From assembly GCA_002346545.1 (NCBI GenBank), contig DEAA01000078.1:8012-72011 (forward strand): a stretch of 64,000 bases of DNA, written 5' to 3'. Below, piece after piece: positions 49,252 to 57,757 of this stretch. A program made the position numbers and the translations under genes. Below the pieces are notes generated by a model. It saw only the letters and a list, made by a program, of their open reading frames with translations. It did no database searches and had not been told where the DNA came from. Positions within the stretch are counted from its first letter, which is position 1; every line of letters begins with the position of its first letter. The DNA comes from Acidobacteria bacterium UBA2994. GTDB taxonomy: Bacteria; Acidobacteriota; Vicinamibacteria; Vicinamibacterales; UBA8438.

Positions 49252-51420
49252 CTACCTCGCTAGGGGATCAGGCCTGAACTGGAAGCGCACCACCTTGCTG
49301 GGTGTGCCTTTCCCGGTCTCGGCGTGAAACGGTGCCCGAGTGCTCCAGGTGGCGTAGAGACCGCGCCCCTTCCAGCCACCATCGGGGTCGTCAATCCGTC
49401 CGTCCAGCCACTTAGTGTAGAAGCCGAGCGGATACGGCACCCGCATGACAACCCATTCGCCGTCCCGGAGCGCCAGCAGGCCCTCCGAAGCATTTCCGGT
49501 GCTGATGGGAACGTCGCGGCCGAGACCGAAGGTGTCGAACTGGTCCACCCAGGCATAGTAGGAGCCCTCGGCGCTGCCCGATCCCTCGACCCCCTTCATC
49601 TGCGGCAGCGGCTCCTCATAGAAGGTCCAGCCCTCCGGGCAGTGACGACCGGTGGCTTCCGGTCCGCTCAAAGGCCCGCGGCACCGACTGCGGTCGAAGC
49701 TTGCCAGGTGGCCGCTCGCGAGCGGGGTCCAGACGACGCCATTTCTATCGATGTCCATGCCGCGCGGCGAGTACACGTTCGGCTCGCTCGCGTCCTGATC
49801 CTCGAACGGCACCTCGAAGATCTCGGTCAACCCGGTCTCCGACGGGTTCTCACCCGGCACGAACCGCAGCAAGGCGCCCGGCATCCCGAGCGACGACCCC
49901 CACACGCTTCCATCGTTGGGATCAACCGACACCCCGTAGAACCCGGACCGGATCCGAGCATCCTTGCTTGAATCGACCGGCTCGCCCGGCTCGGTCCATT
50001 CGTCCCGGCGGCCGTTGCCGTTCGTGTCCAGCACCAGTGGGCTCCAACCCTGCGACGCCATCTCATCGCCGGTTTCGAGGAACTGATTGGTATTGAGCCA
50101 CCCAATCACCTGACCGCCGCCACTGGTCCACAGGGTGTTGTCTTCATCCTCGGCAAAGATGAGGTGATGGGTTGAGTAGCAGGTGCCGATCAACATGATC
50201 TCGCCGTCGGCCGGGTCGTACACCGCTAGGTGGCGCCCCGCCCGGGCATTCGGAAACGCCCGCGCCGATGGATGCTCTGATCCTTCCAGGCACTCCGGCG
50301 GATTGTCCGGTCCTCGCACCCGGGAAGTCAGCCACACCCGACCGTCCTGGTCGAGCATCGGATTGTGGATGTTCGTCTGGCTGTTCCAGATGGCCTCATC
50401 GCCCCAGTAGGGTGACGGCGCCAGCGGTGGACCGGCCGCGAGCGGAGTGTCTAGATCGCGCACCGGCACAGGAATCTCTCGGATCGCATTGGCCACCGGG
50501 TCGAGCACCGGCACGTAGTCGGCGCTGGCCTCGAGTGCTCCATAAATCGGCCCGTTGGCGTTCACCGTGGGATCGCGCTTGTCAGTCGACACCTCGTCGT
50601 GGAGATACGCCTTCGGGTCGGCCCAGTCCCACTGGGTGATCACCACATTGCGCTCGAGCCCCTGTGGACGTGCAGGCGCCTCCGACGGCAGCTCGCCCGC
50701 CATGATGCGGCCCGTCCAATCGGCGTACATCTGGAGCGCACGCTGCCGGCCTAAACGTTCGAGACCACCCACCATGCTGCCACCCGCCTGCCCCGACTGG
50801 ATTCGCCGGTCCCACGCCTCCACCAGCGAATCGAACTCGCCAAGCTCGGGCGGAATCTCGCGGGTCGCCTTGTTCCCGAGCGCATGGCATGCCGTACAGC
50901 CCCCCGACTTCACACCGCGGAGCCAGGCGGCCTGACTGGTCACATTCGGAGAAATGCCGTTGCCATCCTGCCCGGTGCCAGGGAACTCTTCATCCCCGGG
51001 TGCCTCGAGCAGCGCATACCAATACCCGGCGGGGTAGTACTGGGCGGCGGCACTCGCATCGGGCGCCACCACGGCCCGGTGGTCCAGCCGCTCGCCCGGC
51101 GAGGCCTGCAGCCTGTTGGAATCGACCAAGCCGTACCCTCGCACCCAGACCTCGTAGGTGGCCTCGGGCAGATCGGGAATCAGATAGCGGCCCTGGTCGT
51201 CGGTCACGACCGTCCGGTTGAAGCGGGTAGGTAGCCCGGTGGTCTCCGCAATCACCCACACCCCGGCCTCTGGCCCGTTCGGTCCGGTGACCACACCCCC
51301 GATGTCATCGTCATCGATGGCCACCGCCGGCTGGGCGATCACCGATTTCCCGCAAGACGCCGTGCCCACGAGCGCGAATAGACCGGCCACCGCGACGACT
51401 GCGTATCTCGCCCTCATCAT
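49252..51420 (-). CDS. Lipoprotein-like heme c protein with carboxypeptidase-regulatory domain and beta-propeller (paralogue 2)
   Basis: A 722-residue protein with the same three-part layout as the gene at 17032: a leader ending in TASC (near-lipobox, so probably lipid-anchored), a CarboxypepD_reg-like domain (about 40-120, with TDDQGRYLIPDLPEATYEVW), one heme-c site CTACH at 175-179, and a long propeller region with DRNGVVWTPLASGH and DQDGRVWLTS. It begins 50 bases after a PQQ-type dehydrogenase on the same strand, which supports a role as electron acceptor for that enzyme. The start is the ATG at 51420 after GGGAGAGGA. Confidence 0.76.
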   Translation of the reverse strand: MMRARYAVVAVAGLFALVGTASCGKSVIAQPAVAIDDDDIGGVVTGPNGPEAGVWVIAETTGLPTRFNRTVVTDDQGRYLIPDLPEATYEVWVRGYGLVDSNRLQASPGERLDHRAVVAPDASAAAQYYPAGYWYALLEAPGDEEFPGTGQDGNGISPNVTSQAAWLRGVKSGGCTACHALGNKATREIPPELGEFDSLVEAWDRRIQSGQAGGSMVGGLERLGRQRALQMYADWTGRIMAGELPSEAPARPQGLERNVVITQWDWADPKAYLHDEVSTDKRDPTVNANGPIYGALEASADYVPVLDPVANAIREIPVPVRDLDTPLAAGPPLAPSPYWGDEAIWNSQTNIHNPMLDQDGRVWLTSRVRGPDNPPECLEGSEHPSARAFPNARAGRHLAVYDPADGEIMLIGTCYSTHHLIFAEDEDNTLWTSGGGQVIGWLNTNQFLETGDEMASQGWSPLVLDTNGNGRRDEWTEPGEPVDSSKDARIRSGFYGVSVDPNDGSVWGSSLGMPGALLRFVPGENPSETGLTEIFEVPFEDQDASEPNVYSPRGMDIDRNGVVWTPLASGHLASFDRSRCRGPLSGPEATGRHCPEGWTFYEEPLPQMKGVEGSGSAEGSYYAWVDQFDTFGLGRDVPISTGNASEGLLALRDGEWVVMRVPYPLGFYTKWLDGRIDDPDGGWKGRGLYATWSTRAPFHAETGKGTPSKVVRFQFRPDPLAR

Positions 51421-51470
51421 TCCTCTCCCGTCTCCCGCCGCCGGCAACCTCAGTTTGCTGCGGACGCTGC

Positions 51471-53438
51471 CTACGGCAATGCCAGCGCCACCCACTCACT
51501 CTCCATCCCGGTCCAGCCAACCGTGACGACGATGTACTGTTTCCCGCCAGCCATGTAGGTAATGGGCGCGGCGCTGGTACCTCCCGGCAACGCGATGTCG
51601 GCAACGGTCTCGCCCGTTGCCTTGTCATAGGCGCGAAGCACTTTCCCGCCCACGAACTCAGGCAGCACCACCATGCCACGATCGACGCCCTCTCCCAGGA
51701 AAACGAGCGTCCGGGTGATCAACGGCGACACCCGTCCAGCCTGTCCCAGCGGCGGCAGATCAAGCCCAGCCAGCGCGGGATGATCCTTGGGACCTTCCCC
51801 ATTTGGGACACTCCAACGAATCTCTCCGGCATTCAGATCGATCGCCACCAGGCTACCCCAGGGTGGCTTCAGAAGCGGCAGGCCCTGCGGTCCCTCGGCG
51901 ACGTTCAGCGACTCCATAACGAAGTCGACATCAGAGCGTGGGTGCTCGGAGCGGACCAGCCCGACGACGGCCGGGTTGCGCACAGTCGGGACATACAACC
52001 ACCCAGTGTCTGGGTCGATGCCAGCGCCACTCCAATCCGCCCCGCCGACCAGTCCCGGCGCCTGGATCGTCCCCAACGTACCGCCAGGGCTCTCGTCGAT
52101 GATGGTGGGTGGCGTGAACAACGGGCCGGACACGTAGCGCGAGAAGATCTCGCGTGCCTCCCGGTTCAGCTCCGGTGTCACGTCGTTCAGGTCGTCGATC
52201 GTGACACCCTGGTGCTCGAACGGCGGCGGCTTGGTAGGAAACGGTTGGGTCGGCGCGTACCACTCCCCCGGGACGTCGCCCGCCTGTACCGGCCGTTCCT
52301 CGATTGGCCAGACCGGTTCGCCGGAAGCGCGGTCGAACACGTAGGTGAATCCCTGCTTACTGACGATTGCGACCGCCTTAATCTCCCGCCCGTCAACGGT
52401 GATATCAACGAGGTTCGGAGCAGCCGGAAAGTCGTAGTCCCACAATCCGTGGTGCACCGCCTGGAAATGCCACACCAGCTCGCCGGTACGGGCGTCGAGA
52501 CAGACCAGGCTCTCGGCGAACAGGTTGTCACCCGGCCGATGCCCGCCGTAGTAGTCGTTGGTCGGGGTCGACAGTGGCAGGTAGACGAGCCCGAGTTCCT
52601 CGTCACCGCTGGGCCAGGCCCACATGTTGGTGTTTCCTGTGTATTCCCAGGACGGCCGGTCTTCATTCGGCGCGATCAGCCACGTCTCGTTGCCAACCTC
52701 CCCATCCTGCGGCACCGTGTGGAAGATCCACAGCTGCTCACCGGTCCGGACGTCGAACCCGCGGACGTCACCTGGCGCCGCCTCCTTACGCGCTGGCTGG
52801 GTCCGGTTCACGTAGTCGGTGTTGGCCGACCCGATGACGACCACATCGCTGACCACCAACGGCGCCGACCGCCAGACGAAGCGCTCGACCGGACGGATGT
52901 CGTAACCGAGCGTGAGATCGACCGCACCGTCGACGCCAAACTCTGAATAGCGTGCGCCCGTGACCGCATTGAGCGCCACTAGCTCAGCCCCAACGACGGC
53001 CACGACCCTGGCGTCGTCGCTCTCGGAATCCTCCCAGTAGGCAACGCCACGACTGGCGCTGCCCACCCGATCGAGCCCGTCCGGCAACGGGTCGAACCAG
53101 ACCACCTCGCCGGTGACCGCATCGAGCGCTGCCACCGTGCCGAGCGCCGTGCTCACGAACACACGGCCGTCGGCCATCAGCGGCGTGTTCTGGACCACGG
53201 CGGGCGGCCGCACCGTGCTGTTCCCACGCACGGCGGCGGGAATGGTCGACTGACGCCACACGATCTCGAGTTGGCCGACATTCGCTGCGGTAATCTGATC
53301 GAGCCTCGAGTACTTCGTGCCTGCCAAATCTGAGCCATAGGCGTGCCACTCGCCGGTCTGCCCGGACGCCACGCTGGCGACGCCGACCAGAAGCCCGGCC
53401 GCAACGATCCGGAACACTCCAAACCCGTTACTCGACAT
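51471..53438 (-). CDS. Exported PQQ-dependent dehydrogenase (eight-bladed quinoprotein)
   Basis: A 655-residue exported quinoprotein (signal peptide to about ASGQ). The mature start EWHAYGSDLAGTKYSRLDQI is the typical entry of membrane/periplasmic PQQ glucose- and alcohol-type dehydrogenases. Landmarks are NTDYVNRT, WEYTGNTNMWAWPSGDEE, HGLWDYDFPAAPNLVDI, ASGEPVWPIEERPV, and a C-terminal GGTSAAPITYMAGGKQYIVV. Such enzymes oxidise sugars or alcohols in the periplasm and give electrons to quinone or cytochrome c. It is followed by a heme c/propeller protein on the same strand. No PQQ synthesis genes are in the window. Confidence 0.9.
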   Translation of the reverse strand: MSSNGFGVFRIVAAGLLVGVASVASGQTGEWHAYGSDLAGTKYSRLDQITAANVGQLEIVWRQSTIPAAVRGNSTVRPPAVVQNTPLMADGRVFVSTALGTVAALDAVTGEVVWFDPLPDGLDRVGSASRGVAYWEDSESDDARVVAVVGAELVALNAVTGARYSEFGVDGAVDLTLGYDIRPVERFVWRSAPLVVSDVVVIGSANTDYVNRTQPARKEAAPGDVRGFDVRTGEQLWIFHTVPQDGEVGNETWLIAPNEDRPSWEYTGNTNMWAWPSGDEELGLVYLPLSTPTNDYYGGHRPGDNLFAESLVCLDARTGELVWHFQAVHHGLWDYDFPAAPNLVDITVDGREIKAVAIVSKQGFTYVFDRASGEPVWPIEERPVQAGDVPGEWYAPTQPFPTKPPPFEHQGVTIDDLNDVTPELNREAREIFSRYVSGPLFTPPTIIDESPGGTLGTIQAPGLVGGADWSGAGIDPDTGWLYVPTVRNPAVVGLVRSEHPRSDVDFVMESLNVAEGPQGLPLLKPPWGSLVAIDLNAGEIRWSVPNGEGPKDHPALAGLDLPPLGQAGRVSPLITRTLVFLGEGVDRGMVVLPEFVGGKVLRAYDKATGETVADIALPGGTSAAPITYMAGGKQYIVVTVGWTGMESEWVALALP

Positions 53439-53463
53439 TCCGCCCTCCTGTGCCCGCAGTCTA

Positions 53464-53477
53464 CCGTCGGCCGACGG
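53464..53477. promoter_or_regulatory. 14-base perfect palindrome in a divergent spacer
   Basis: CCGTCGGCCGACGG is fully palindromic and lies between the divergent PQQ-dehydrogenase (start 53438) and TPR-lipoprotein (start 53567) genes. It could be an operator for a dimeric regulator. A TTGACG lies at 53525-53530 before the TPR gene. Confidence 0.25.
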
Positions 53478-53566
53478 CCCTTGTCTCCTTGAAGCCGTCG
53501 ACCTTGACCGCTCGGGACTGTGAATTGACGTTTGGGTACAGGGCCAATAGGACGTTACGCTTGAGC

Positions 53567-54232
53567 ATGGTGGTCAGGTTCGTTCCACTTCTCGCCTTTG
53601 CCCTTGTTAGCTGCCAGCAGCTGACCTGGGAGCAGTACATGGAGGCTGCGGCGTTCGCCTACCAGGACCAGGCGTTCACCGAGGCCGAAGAGATGTATCT
53701 AGCCGCGGAGGCGCACGCGCACGCGTTCCCGCCCGACGACCCGCGGCTGGCTTTCACACTTGGGAATCTGGCCGACTTCTATCACTCGCAGGCCCGCGAC
53801 GAAGAAGCCGAACCGTTATTCCGCGAGGCGCTGAACCGTCTCCAGCGAGTGGACGGTCCCGACTCGCCACGGGTGGCCCGCTTCGTCGCAGATCTGGCCA
53901 TCTTCTACACGGCCATCGACAGGCCCGAGGATGCCGAACCGCTCTACCTGAGGGCGCTCGACACCCTGGAATGGGATCTGGGCCCGTACCACCGAGATGT
54001 CATCGTACTCCGCACGGCCCTGGCTGGCTTCTATCAAACCGAACGGCGCTACGCCGAGGCCGACCCGTTATACCGGGAAGTCCTGGCCATTCTGCGATCG
54101 TCCGACGACGCCGATCCCGACCAGTTCCTGACCGTCCTCGACGAGTACGCGGCGCTGCTGCGCGCGGCGGGCCGGGAGACCGAAGCGGCGCCCTTCGCCA
54201 CCGAGGCACAGGCCATCCGTGATGCCCTCTGA
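53567..54232 (+). CDS. TPR-repeat lipoprotein
   Basis: A 221-residue predicted lipoprotein: VPLLAFALVSCQQ gives a lipobox cysteine at about residue 16. The mature protein is built of tetratricopeptide-like repeats of the Kinesin-light-chain (TPR_10/12) type: TLGNLADFYHSQARDEEAEP, LRTALAGFYQTERRYAEADP, and DEYAALLRAAGRETEAAP. TPRs scaffold protein interactions. The start is placed at the ATG that begins the signal peptide. The NHL-repeat protein gene follows 22 bases later. Confidence 0.8.
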   Translation: MVVRFVPLLAFALVSCQQLTWEQYMEAAAFAYQDQAFTEAEEMYLAAEAHAHAFPPDDPRLAFTLGNLADFYHSQARDEEAEPLFREALNRLQRVDGPDSPRVARFVADLAIFYTAIDRPEDAEPLYLRALDTLEWDLGPYHRDVIVLRTALAGFYQTERRYAEADPLYREVLAILRSSDDADPDQFLTVLDEYAALLRAAGRETEAAPFATEAQAIRDAL

Positions 54233-54254
54233 TGAACCAGGAGACGCGCACCCC

Positions 54255-55307
54255 ATGAGAACCTTGATCACCAGCCTGGCGATGCTCCCACTACTCATCG
54301 CCGTCCCGCGGGCGGCGACCGTGACGACGGTCATCGGCACCGGCACCGCCGGCCTGTCGGACACCGAAGTCGCCAATCCCTACGGCGTGGTCATCGGGCC
54401 CGACGGCGCGATGTATTTCTGCGACCTCGACAACCAGCGCATCCGGCGCATGGACCTCACCACCGGCCGCACCACTGTGATCGCCGGCACCGGCGAGCGT
54501 GGCTACAGCGGTGATGGCGGCCAGGCGACCGAAGCGGCGCTCAACATGCCGCACGAAATCCAGTTCGACGCCGATGGGCATCTCTTCATCGTCGAACGCG
54601 ACAGCCACAGCGTACGCCGGGTCGACGCCAGTACCGGGATCATCACCACGGTGGCCGGCACCGGCGAGGCTGGCTTCTCGGGCGACGGCGGGCCGGCGCA
54701 CCGTGCTCAGCTCAACCGACCCCATAGCATCGCGTTCGACCCCGAAGGGCGTCTGCTCATCTGCGACATCGGCAATCACCGCATCCGGAGAGTGGGCGCC
54801 GACGGCCAAATAGAAACGTGGGGCGGCACGGGTGAGCGGGAACCGACGCCCGACGGCGCGCCGCTTGCGGGAACGCCGCTCAACGGCCCCCGCGCGATGG
54901 CCAGCGACCCGGAAGGCAACCTGTATTTGGCGCTGCGAGAAGGTAATGCGATCTACAGGATCGACCTCGCCACCGAGACGATCCATCACGTGGCCGGCAC
55001 CGGCGAGCAGGGTTACACCGGGGACGGCGGCCTCGCCCACACCGCAACCCTGGCCGGACCCAAGGGGCTAGCCTACGCCGAGGGACGACTCTATATCGCC
55101 GATACGGAGAACCATGTCATCCGCATGGTCAACGTCGCTGCAGGGACGATCTCGACGGTGTTGGGGAACGGTGAACGCGGCGATGGCCCCGAAAACGACC
55201 CGCTCGAATGCAAGACCAACCGCCCGCACGGCATCTTCTACACCACCGACGCCGGTCTCTACGTCGGCGACAGCGAGGCGCACCGGATTCGGCTGCTGAG
55301 CGATTAG
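54255..55307 (+). CDS. Exported NHL-repeat propeller protein
   Basis: A 350-residue exported protein (MRTLITSLAMLPLLIAVPRA leader). The sequence consists of NHL-type repeats: VVIGPDGAMYFCDLDNQRIR, VAGTGEAGFSGDGGPA, FDPEGRLLICDIGNHRIRRV and GNLYLALREGNAIYRI, in a six-bladed propeller. The recurring G-G-GTGE-GYSGDGG turns come from this repeat class, annotated often as NHL/serine-threonine-kinase-associated. No active site recognised. The start follows AGGAG twelve bases upstream; an upstream in-frame ATG at 54222 would overlap the TPR gene. Confidence 0.83.
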   Translation: MRTLITSLAMLPLLIAVPRAATVTTVIGTGTAGLSDTEVANPYGVVIGPDGAMYFCDLDNQRIRRMDLTTGRTTVIAGTGERGYSGDGGQATEAALNMPHEIQFDADGHLFIVERDSHSVRRVDASTGIITTVAGTGEAGFSGDGGPAHRAQLNRPHSIAFDPEGRLLICDIGNHRIRRVGADGQIETWGGTGEREPTPDGAPLAGTPLNGPRAMASDPEGNLYLALREGNAIYRIDLATETIHHVAGTGEQGYTGDGGLAHTATLAGPKGLAYAEGRLYIADTENHVIRMVNVAAGTISTVLGNGERGDGPENDPLECKTNRPHGIFYTTDAGLYVGDSEAHRIRLLSD

Positions 55308-55930
55308 GGGAGTTGCTCACGATGCACGACGGCGACGGCGTGCATGTAGCCGCCAGCGCCGGCGAAGCGATCCTCGGCGGCAGCTAGGATTGCGGGCCTG
55401 GCCTCATCGTCGCGCCCCATTGCTTCGAGGTAGAGGCCAATGTAGAGATGGGCGTAAAACCGGGCACGCGGCTGTTCGCCCGCCGCGGCCATCACCTCCT
55501 CGGGTGAGAGCCGACCGGCGAACATTTCGTAGACCTGAGTCATCGGCCGACGACCATCCGGCCCGACGGGCAACAACGCCTCCACCGCCGCGTCAGGCGA
55601 GTCGGCGCGCGCCACACACAGGAAGTGCCAGGCGGCGTTCTCGACATCGTTGGGGTTCACCAGCCGGTGCGACTCAAACATCCGCCGGCAATCGTCATAG
55701 CGACCGACGTAGTAAAGGGCAATCCCCCGCTGCCAGAGCTGCGGCGCCGCCTCCGGCACCAGTTCGGCAACTCGGTCGAAGCCGGTCACCGACGCCTCCA
55801 CCCGCCCCGCGATGAAATCGGTCTCGGCTTGACGCAGAATCTCTCGCGGCGTCTGCGCAGCAGCGCAAGTCGAGCTCAGCAGAAAGATGGTCCACACCAA
55901 CTTCCAGCGAGGGGGAGCAACCTTCCGCAT
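55304..55930 (-). CDS. Exported TPR-like protein
   Basis: A 208-residue exported protein (MRKVAPPRWKLVWTIFLL leader, cleavage near CAAAQ). TPR-like helices follow (ILRQAETDFIAGRVEASVTGF, then GIALYYVGRYDDCRRMFESH). The central part (FYAHLYIGLYLEAMGRDDEA) is another helical hairpin. It starts 14 bases downstream of the FKBP gene stop, implying a shared transcript, and its own stop overlaps the last codons of the convergent NHL-repeat gene by 4 bases. Likely role: scaffold or chaperone-like, not determined. Confidence 0.74.
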   Translation of the reverse strand: MRKVAPPRWKLVWTIFLLSSTCAAAQTPREILRQAETDFIAGRVEASVTGFDRVAELVPEAAPQLWQRGIALYYVGRYDDCRRMFESHRLVNPNDVENAAWHFLCVARADSPDAAVEALLPVGPDGRRPMTQVYEMFAGRLSPEEVMAAAGEQPRARFYAHLYIGLYLEAMGRDDEARPAILAAAEDRFAGAGGYMHAVAVVHREQLP

Positions 55931-55944
55931 CGGGCTCTTCGCGG

Positions 55945-56382
55945 TCAGAGGATCTCCAGCAATTCGATGTCGAACACCAGCGCCGAATCTGGAGGAATGG
56001 AACCCTGGCCGCCGGATCCGTATCCAAGGCCTGGTGGGATAATCAAACGCCGCTGACCACCGACTCGCATCCCGCGCACTCCGGCATCCCAGCCGGCAAT
56101 GACCTGCCCCGCCCCCACGATGAAGCTGAAGCCAGCTTCTGACGACTGGTCGAACTGCATCCCCTTGTTCTCTACAGCGCTCAGGTCGTAGAGCCATCCC
56201 GTGTAGGCGACCAGCACGGCGTTACCATTGTCGACTTCTGGTCCGGTGCCCACGACCAGGTCGATGATCTGGAACGGCACGCTGAGTCCGGGTTGATCGT
56301 CGTTGCCGCCGCACCCAGCGGCAACAACGGCCGTCGCCAGGAAGGCAATCAGCAAGGCGGAACGTAATCTGAGCGACGTCAT
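55945..56382 (-). CDS. FKBP-type peptidyl-prolyl isomerase, lipoprotein
   Basis: A 145-residue lipoprotein (AVVAAGCGG lipobox) with one FKBP domain: IDLVVGTGPEVDNGN, VLVAYTGWLYD, GMQFDQS, FIVGAGQVIAGWDAGVRGM, RRLIIPPGLGYG, and the end LVFDIELLEIL. It should isomerise X-Pro bonds of envelope proteins during folding. The loop between YTGWL and FDQS carries a short insertion (DLSAVENKGM). Aligned with standard FKBPs the active-site aromatic residues are largely conserved. A TATACT lies 59 bases upstream on its strand. Confidence 0.9.
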   Translation of the reverse strand: MTSLRLRSALLIAFLATAVVAAGCGGNDDQPGLSVPFQIIDLVVGTGPEVDNGNAVLVAYTGWLYDLSAVENKGMQFDQSSEAGFSFIVGAGQVIAGWDAGVRGMRVGGQRRLIIPPGLGYGSGGQGSIPPDSALVFDIELLEIL

Positions 56383-56440
56383 CTGATGGCGAACTCCCGT
56401 AGTGCGGTGCGCGAGCCAGCTCCTCGGACCGCAGAGCTAC

Positions 56441-56446
56441 AGTATA
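56441..56446 (-). promoter_or_regulatory. Candidate -10 element of the FKBP operon
   Basis: The reverse strand reads TATACT, 59 bases before the ATG at 56382. Confidence 0.4.
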
Positions 56447-56480
56447 CGTGCGGCCTCGGCCGACATCCGGCCAGAGCGGC

Positions 56481-56486
56481 TATAAT
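56481..56486 (+). promoter_or_regulatory. Candidate -10 element of the second lectin-like gene
   Basis: TATAATCG lies 77 bases before the ATG at 56563. A second AT-rich hexamer, TATTCT (56506-56511), is nearer to the gene. Confidence 0.4.
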
Positions 56487-56562
56487 CGGTCCTTTCGTGG
56501 ACTAGTATTCTCGTTTAGTTCCACACTGACGGTCTGGAACCTCGAGCCAAGGAGATTAAGGC

Positions 56563-57204
56563 ATGAGAACCATCAAGATGCTCGGTGCGGTCGCGCTACT
56601 GGCGCTGGTCAGCGTCTCGCCCTCCGAGGGGCAAGCTGCGGACATGACGTTCTTCCTGACGAGCGAGGGCCCTGGTGACGGCGCGAATCTTGGCGGCCTT
56701 GCCGGCGCCGACGCGCACTGCCAGTCGCTCGCCGCCGCGGTAGGTGCTGGTAGCCGTACTTGGCGCGCGTATTTGAGCACAACCGGTACCGGTGGCGAAA
56801 ACGCACGCGACCGGATCGGTCAGGGACCCTGGCAGAACATCGCCGGCGACGTCGTGGCCACCAGCCTCGACACCCTGCACTACGAGAACAACCTGACCAA
56901 GGAAACCGTGCTGAACGAGCAGGGAGGAATGACGCCCGGCCGCGGTGACGACCCGAACCAGCACGACATCTTGACCGGCTCCTACCTCGACGGCACCGCG
57001 GTGTCTGGCAGCGACGACACCACCTGCCGCAACTGGACCTCGAACGCGGCCGACGGCAGCGGTATGGTCGGGCACTTCGATCGGACCGGCGGCGGCCCGA
57101 ACCCGAACTCCTGGAACTCGGCACACGGGTCCCGCGGCTGCGGACAAGCCAACCTGCAGGCCACCGGCGGAAACGGCTACTTCTACTGCTTTGCGATCGA
57201 CTAG
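56563..57204 (+). CDS. Exported lectin/endostatin-like protein (paralogue 2)
   Basis: A 213-residue protein, signal peptide MRTIKMLGAVALLALVSV (cleavage near GQAA), followed by the same single domain as the lipoprotein at 12407: MTFFLTSEGPGDGANLGGLA, ADAHCQSLA, RTWRAYLST, ENARDRIGQGPW, DILTGSYLDG, CRNWTSN, SWNSAHGSRGC and FYCFAID. Without a lipobox it is probably released, while the paralogue is anchored. AAGGAG stands ten bases before the ATG. A 16-bp hairpin lies downstream. Confidence 0.8.
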   Translation: MRTIKMLGAVALLALVSVSPSEGQAADMTFFLTSEGPGDGANLGGLAGADAHCQSLAAAVGAGSRTWRAYLSTTGTGGENARDRIGQGPWQNIAGDVVATSLDTLHYENNLTKETVLNEQGGMTPGRGDDPNQHDILTGSYLDGTAVSGSDDTTCRNWTSNAADGSGMVGHFDRTGGGPNPNSWNSAHGSRGCGQANLQATGGNGYFYCFAID

Positions 57205-57228
57205 TCATCCCACACCCGCTCATCATTC

Positions 57229-57267
57229 GGAGACCGGGGCGAGCAGCCAGCGCTCGCCCCGGTCTCC
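57229..57267 (+). terminator. Hairpin after the second lectin-like gene
   Basis: A perfect 16-bp stem (57229-57244 with 57252-57267), loop of 7 bases, lies 24 bases after the stop. It has no following T-run, but resembles the hairpin after the first lectin-like gene in position and strength. Confidence 0.6.
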
Positions 57268-57300
57268 GGCCTCTAGCGGTTAGCGCAGTCCGACCGGCCC

Positions 57301-57744
57301 GTGGCTGACTCCTCACACGACCAGGCCCCGCTCACCCGGACGCACGTGCGGCTGGGATGGTGGTCGCTGGCCTGCTTCCTGTCGCTCGGCTTCCTGCTGG
57401 AATTGCTGCACGGCTTCAAGATCGGGTTCTACCTCGACGTCGGCAACGAACACCGGCGGTTGATGTGGACGCTGGCGCACGCTCATGGCGCGCTACTCGG
57501 CATGGTCCACCTGGCGTTCGGCTTGAGTCTTCAGGCGGCGCCGTCACTGGGTGGAAACAGGCAACCAGTCGTCTCGACCTGCCTGGTGGGCGCGACCGTC
57601 CTTCTGCCGGGCGGGTTCTTGCTCGGTGGGATCTGGGTCGAAGGGCAACTGGCCGCCCTGGCGTTTCTGCTGGTTCCGGTGGGCGGGGCACTTCTTGCCA
57701 CAGCCATTTTTCTTGTGGCCCGCTCCGTACCGCGGCCACGGTAA
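57301..57744 (+). CDS. Small four-helix membrane protein (twin A of the octaheme module)
   Basis: A 147-residue membrane protein with four predicted helices. Conserved block: LGWWSLACFLSLGFLLELLH, then HRRLMWTLAHAHGALLG and MVHLAFGLSL, which reappear in the protein at 59738. Histidines within the helices (AHAHG, MVH) could ligate heme b or a metal; no named family is recognised. The start is GTG (57301). The octaheme cytochrome gene begins 13 bases downstream, so they are probably co-transcribed, and the two small membrane proteins flank the cytochrome. Confidence 0.68.
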   Translation: MADSSHDQAPLTRTHVRLGWWSLACFLSLGFLLELLHGFKIGFYLDVGNEHRRLMWTLAHAHGALLGMVHLAFGLSLQAAPSLGGNRQPVVSTCLVGATVLLPGGFLLGGIWVEGQLAALAFLLVPVGGALLATAIFLVARSVPRPR

Positions 57745-57757
57745 GGGCGGACCAGGC

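Noticed and set aside
51780..52946. 388-residue frame opposite the PQQ dehydrogenase
   Set aside because: Shadow of the quinoprotein gene; no signal peptide, domain or ribosome-binding site.
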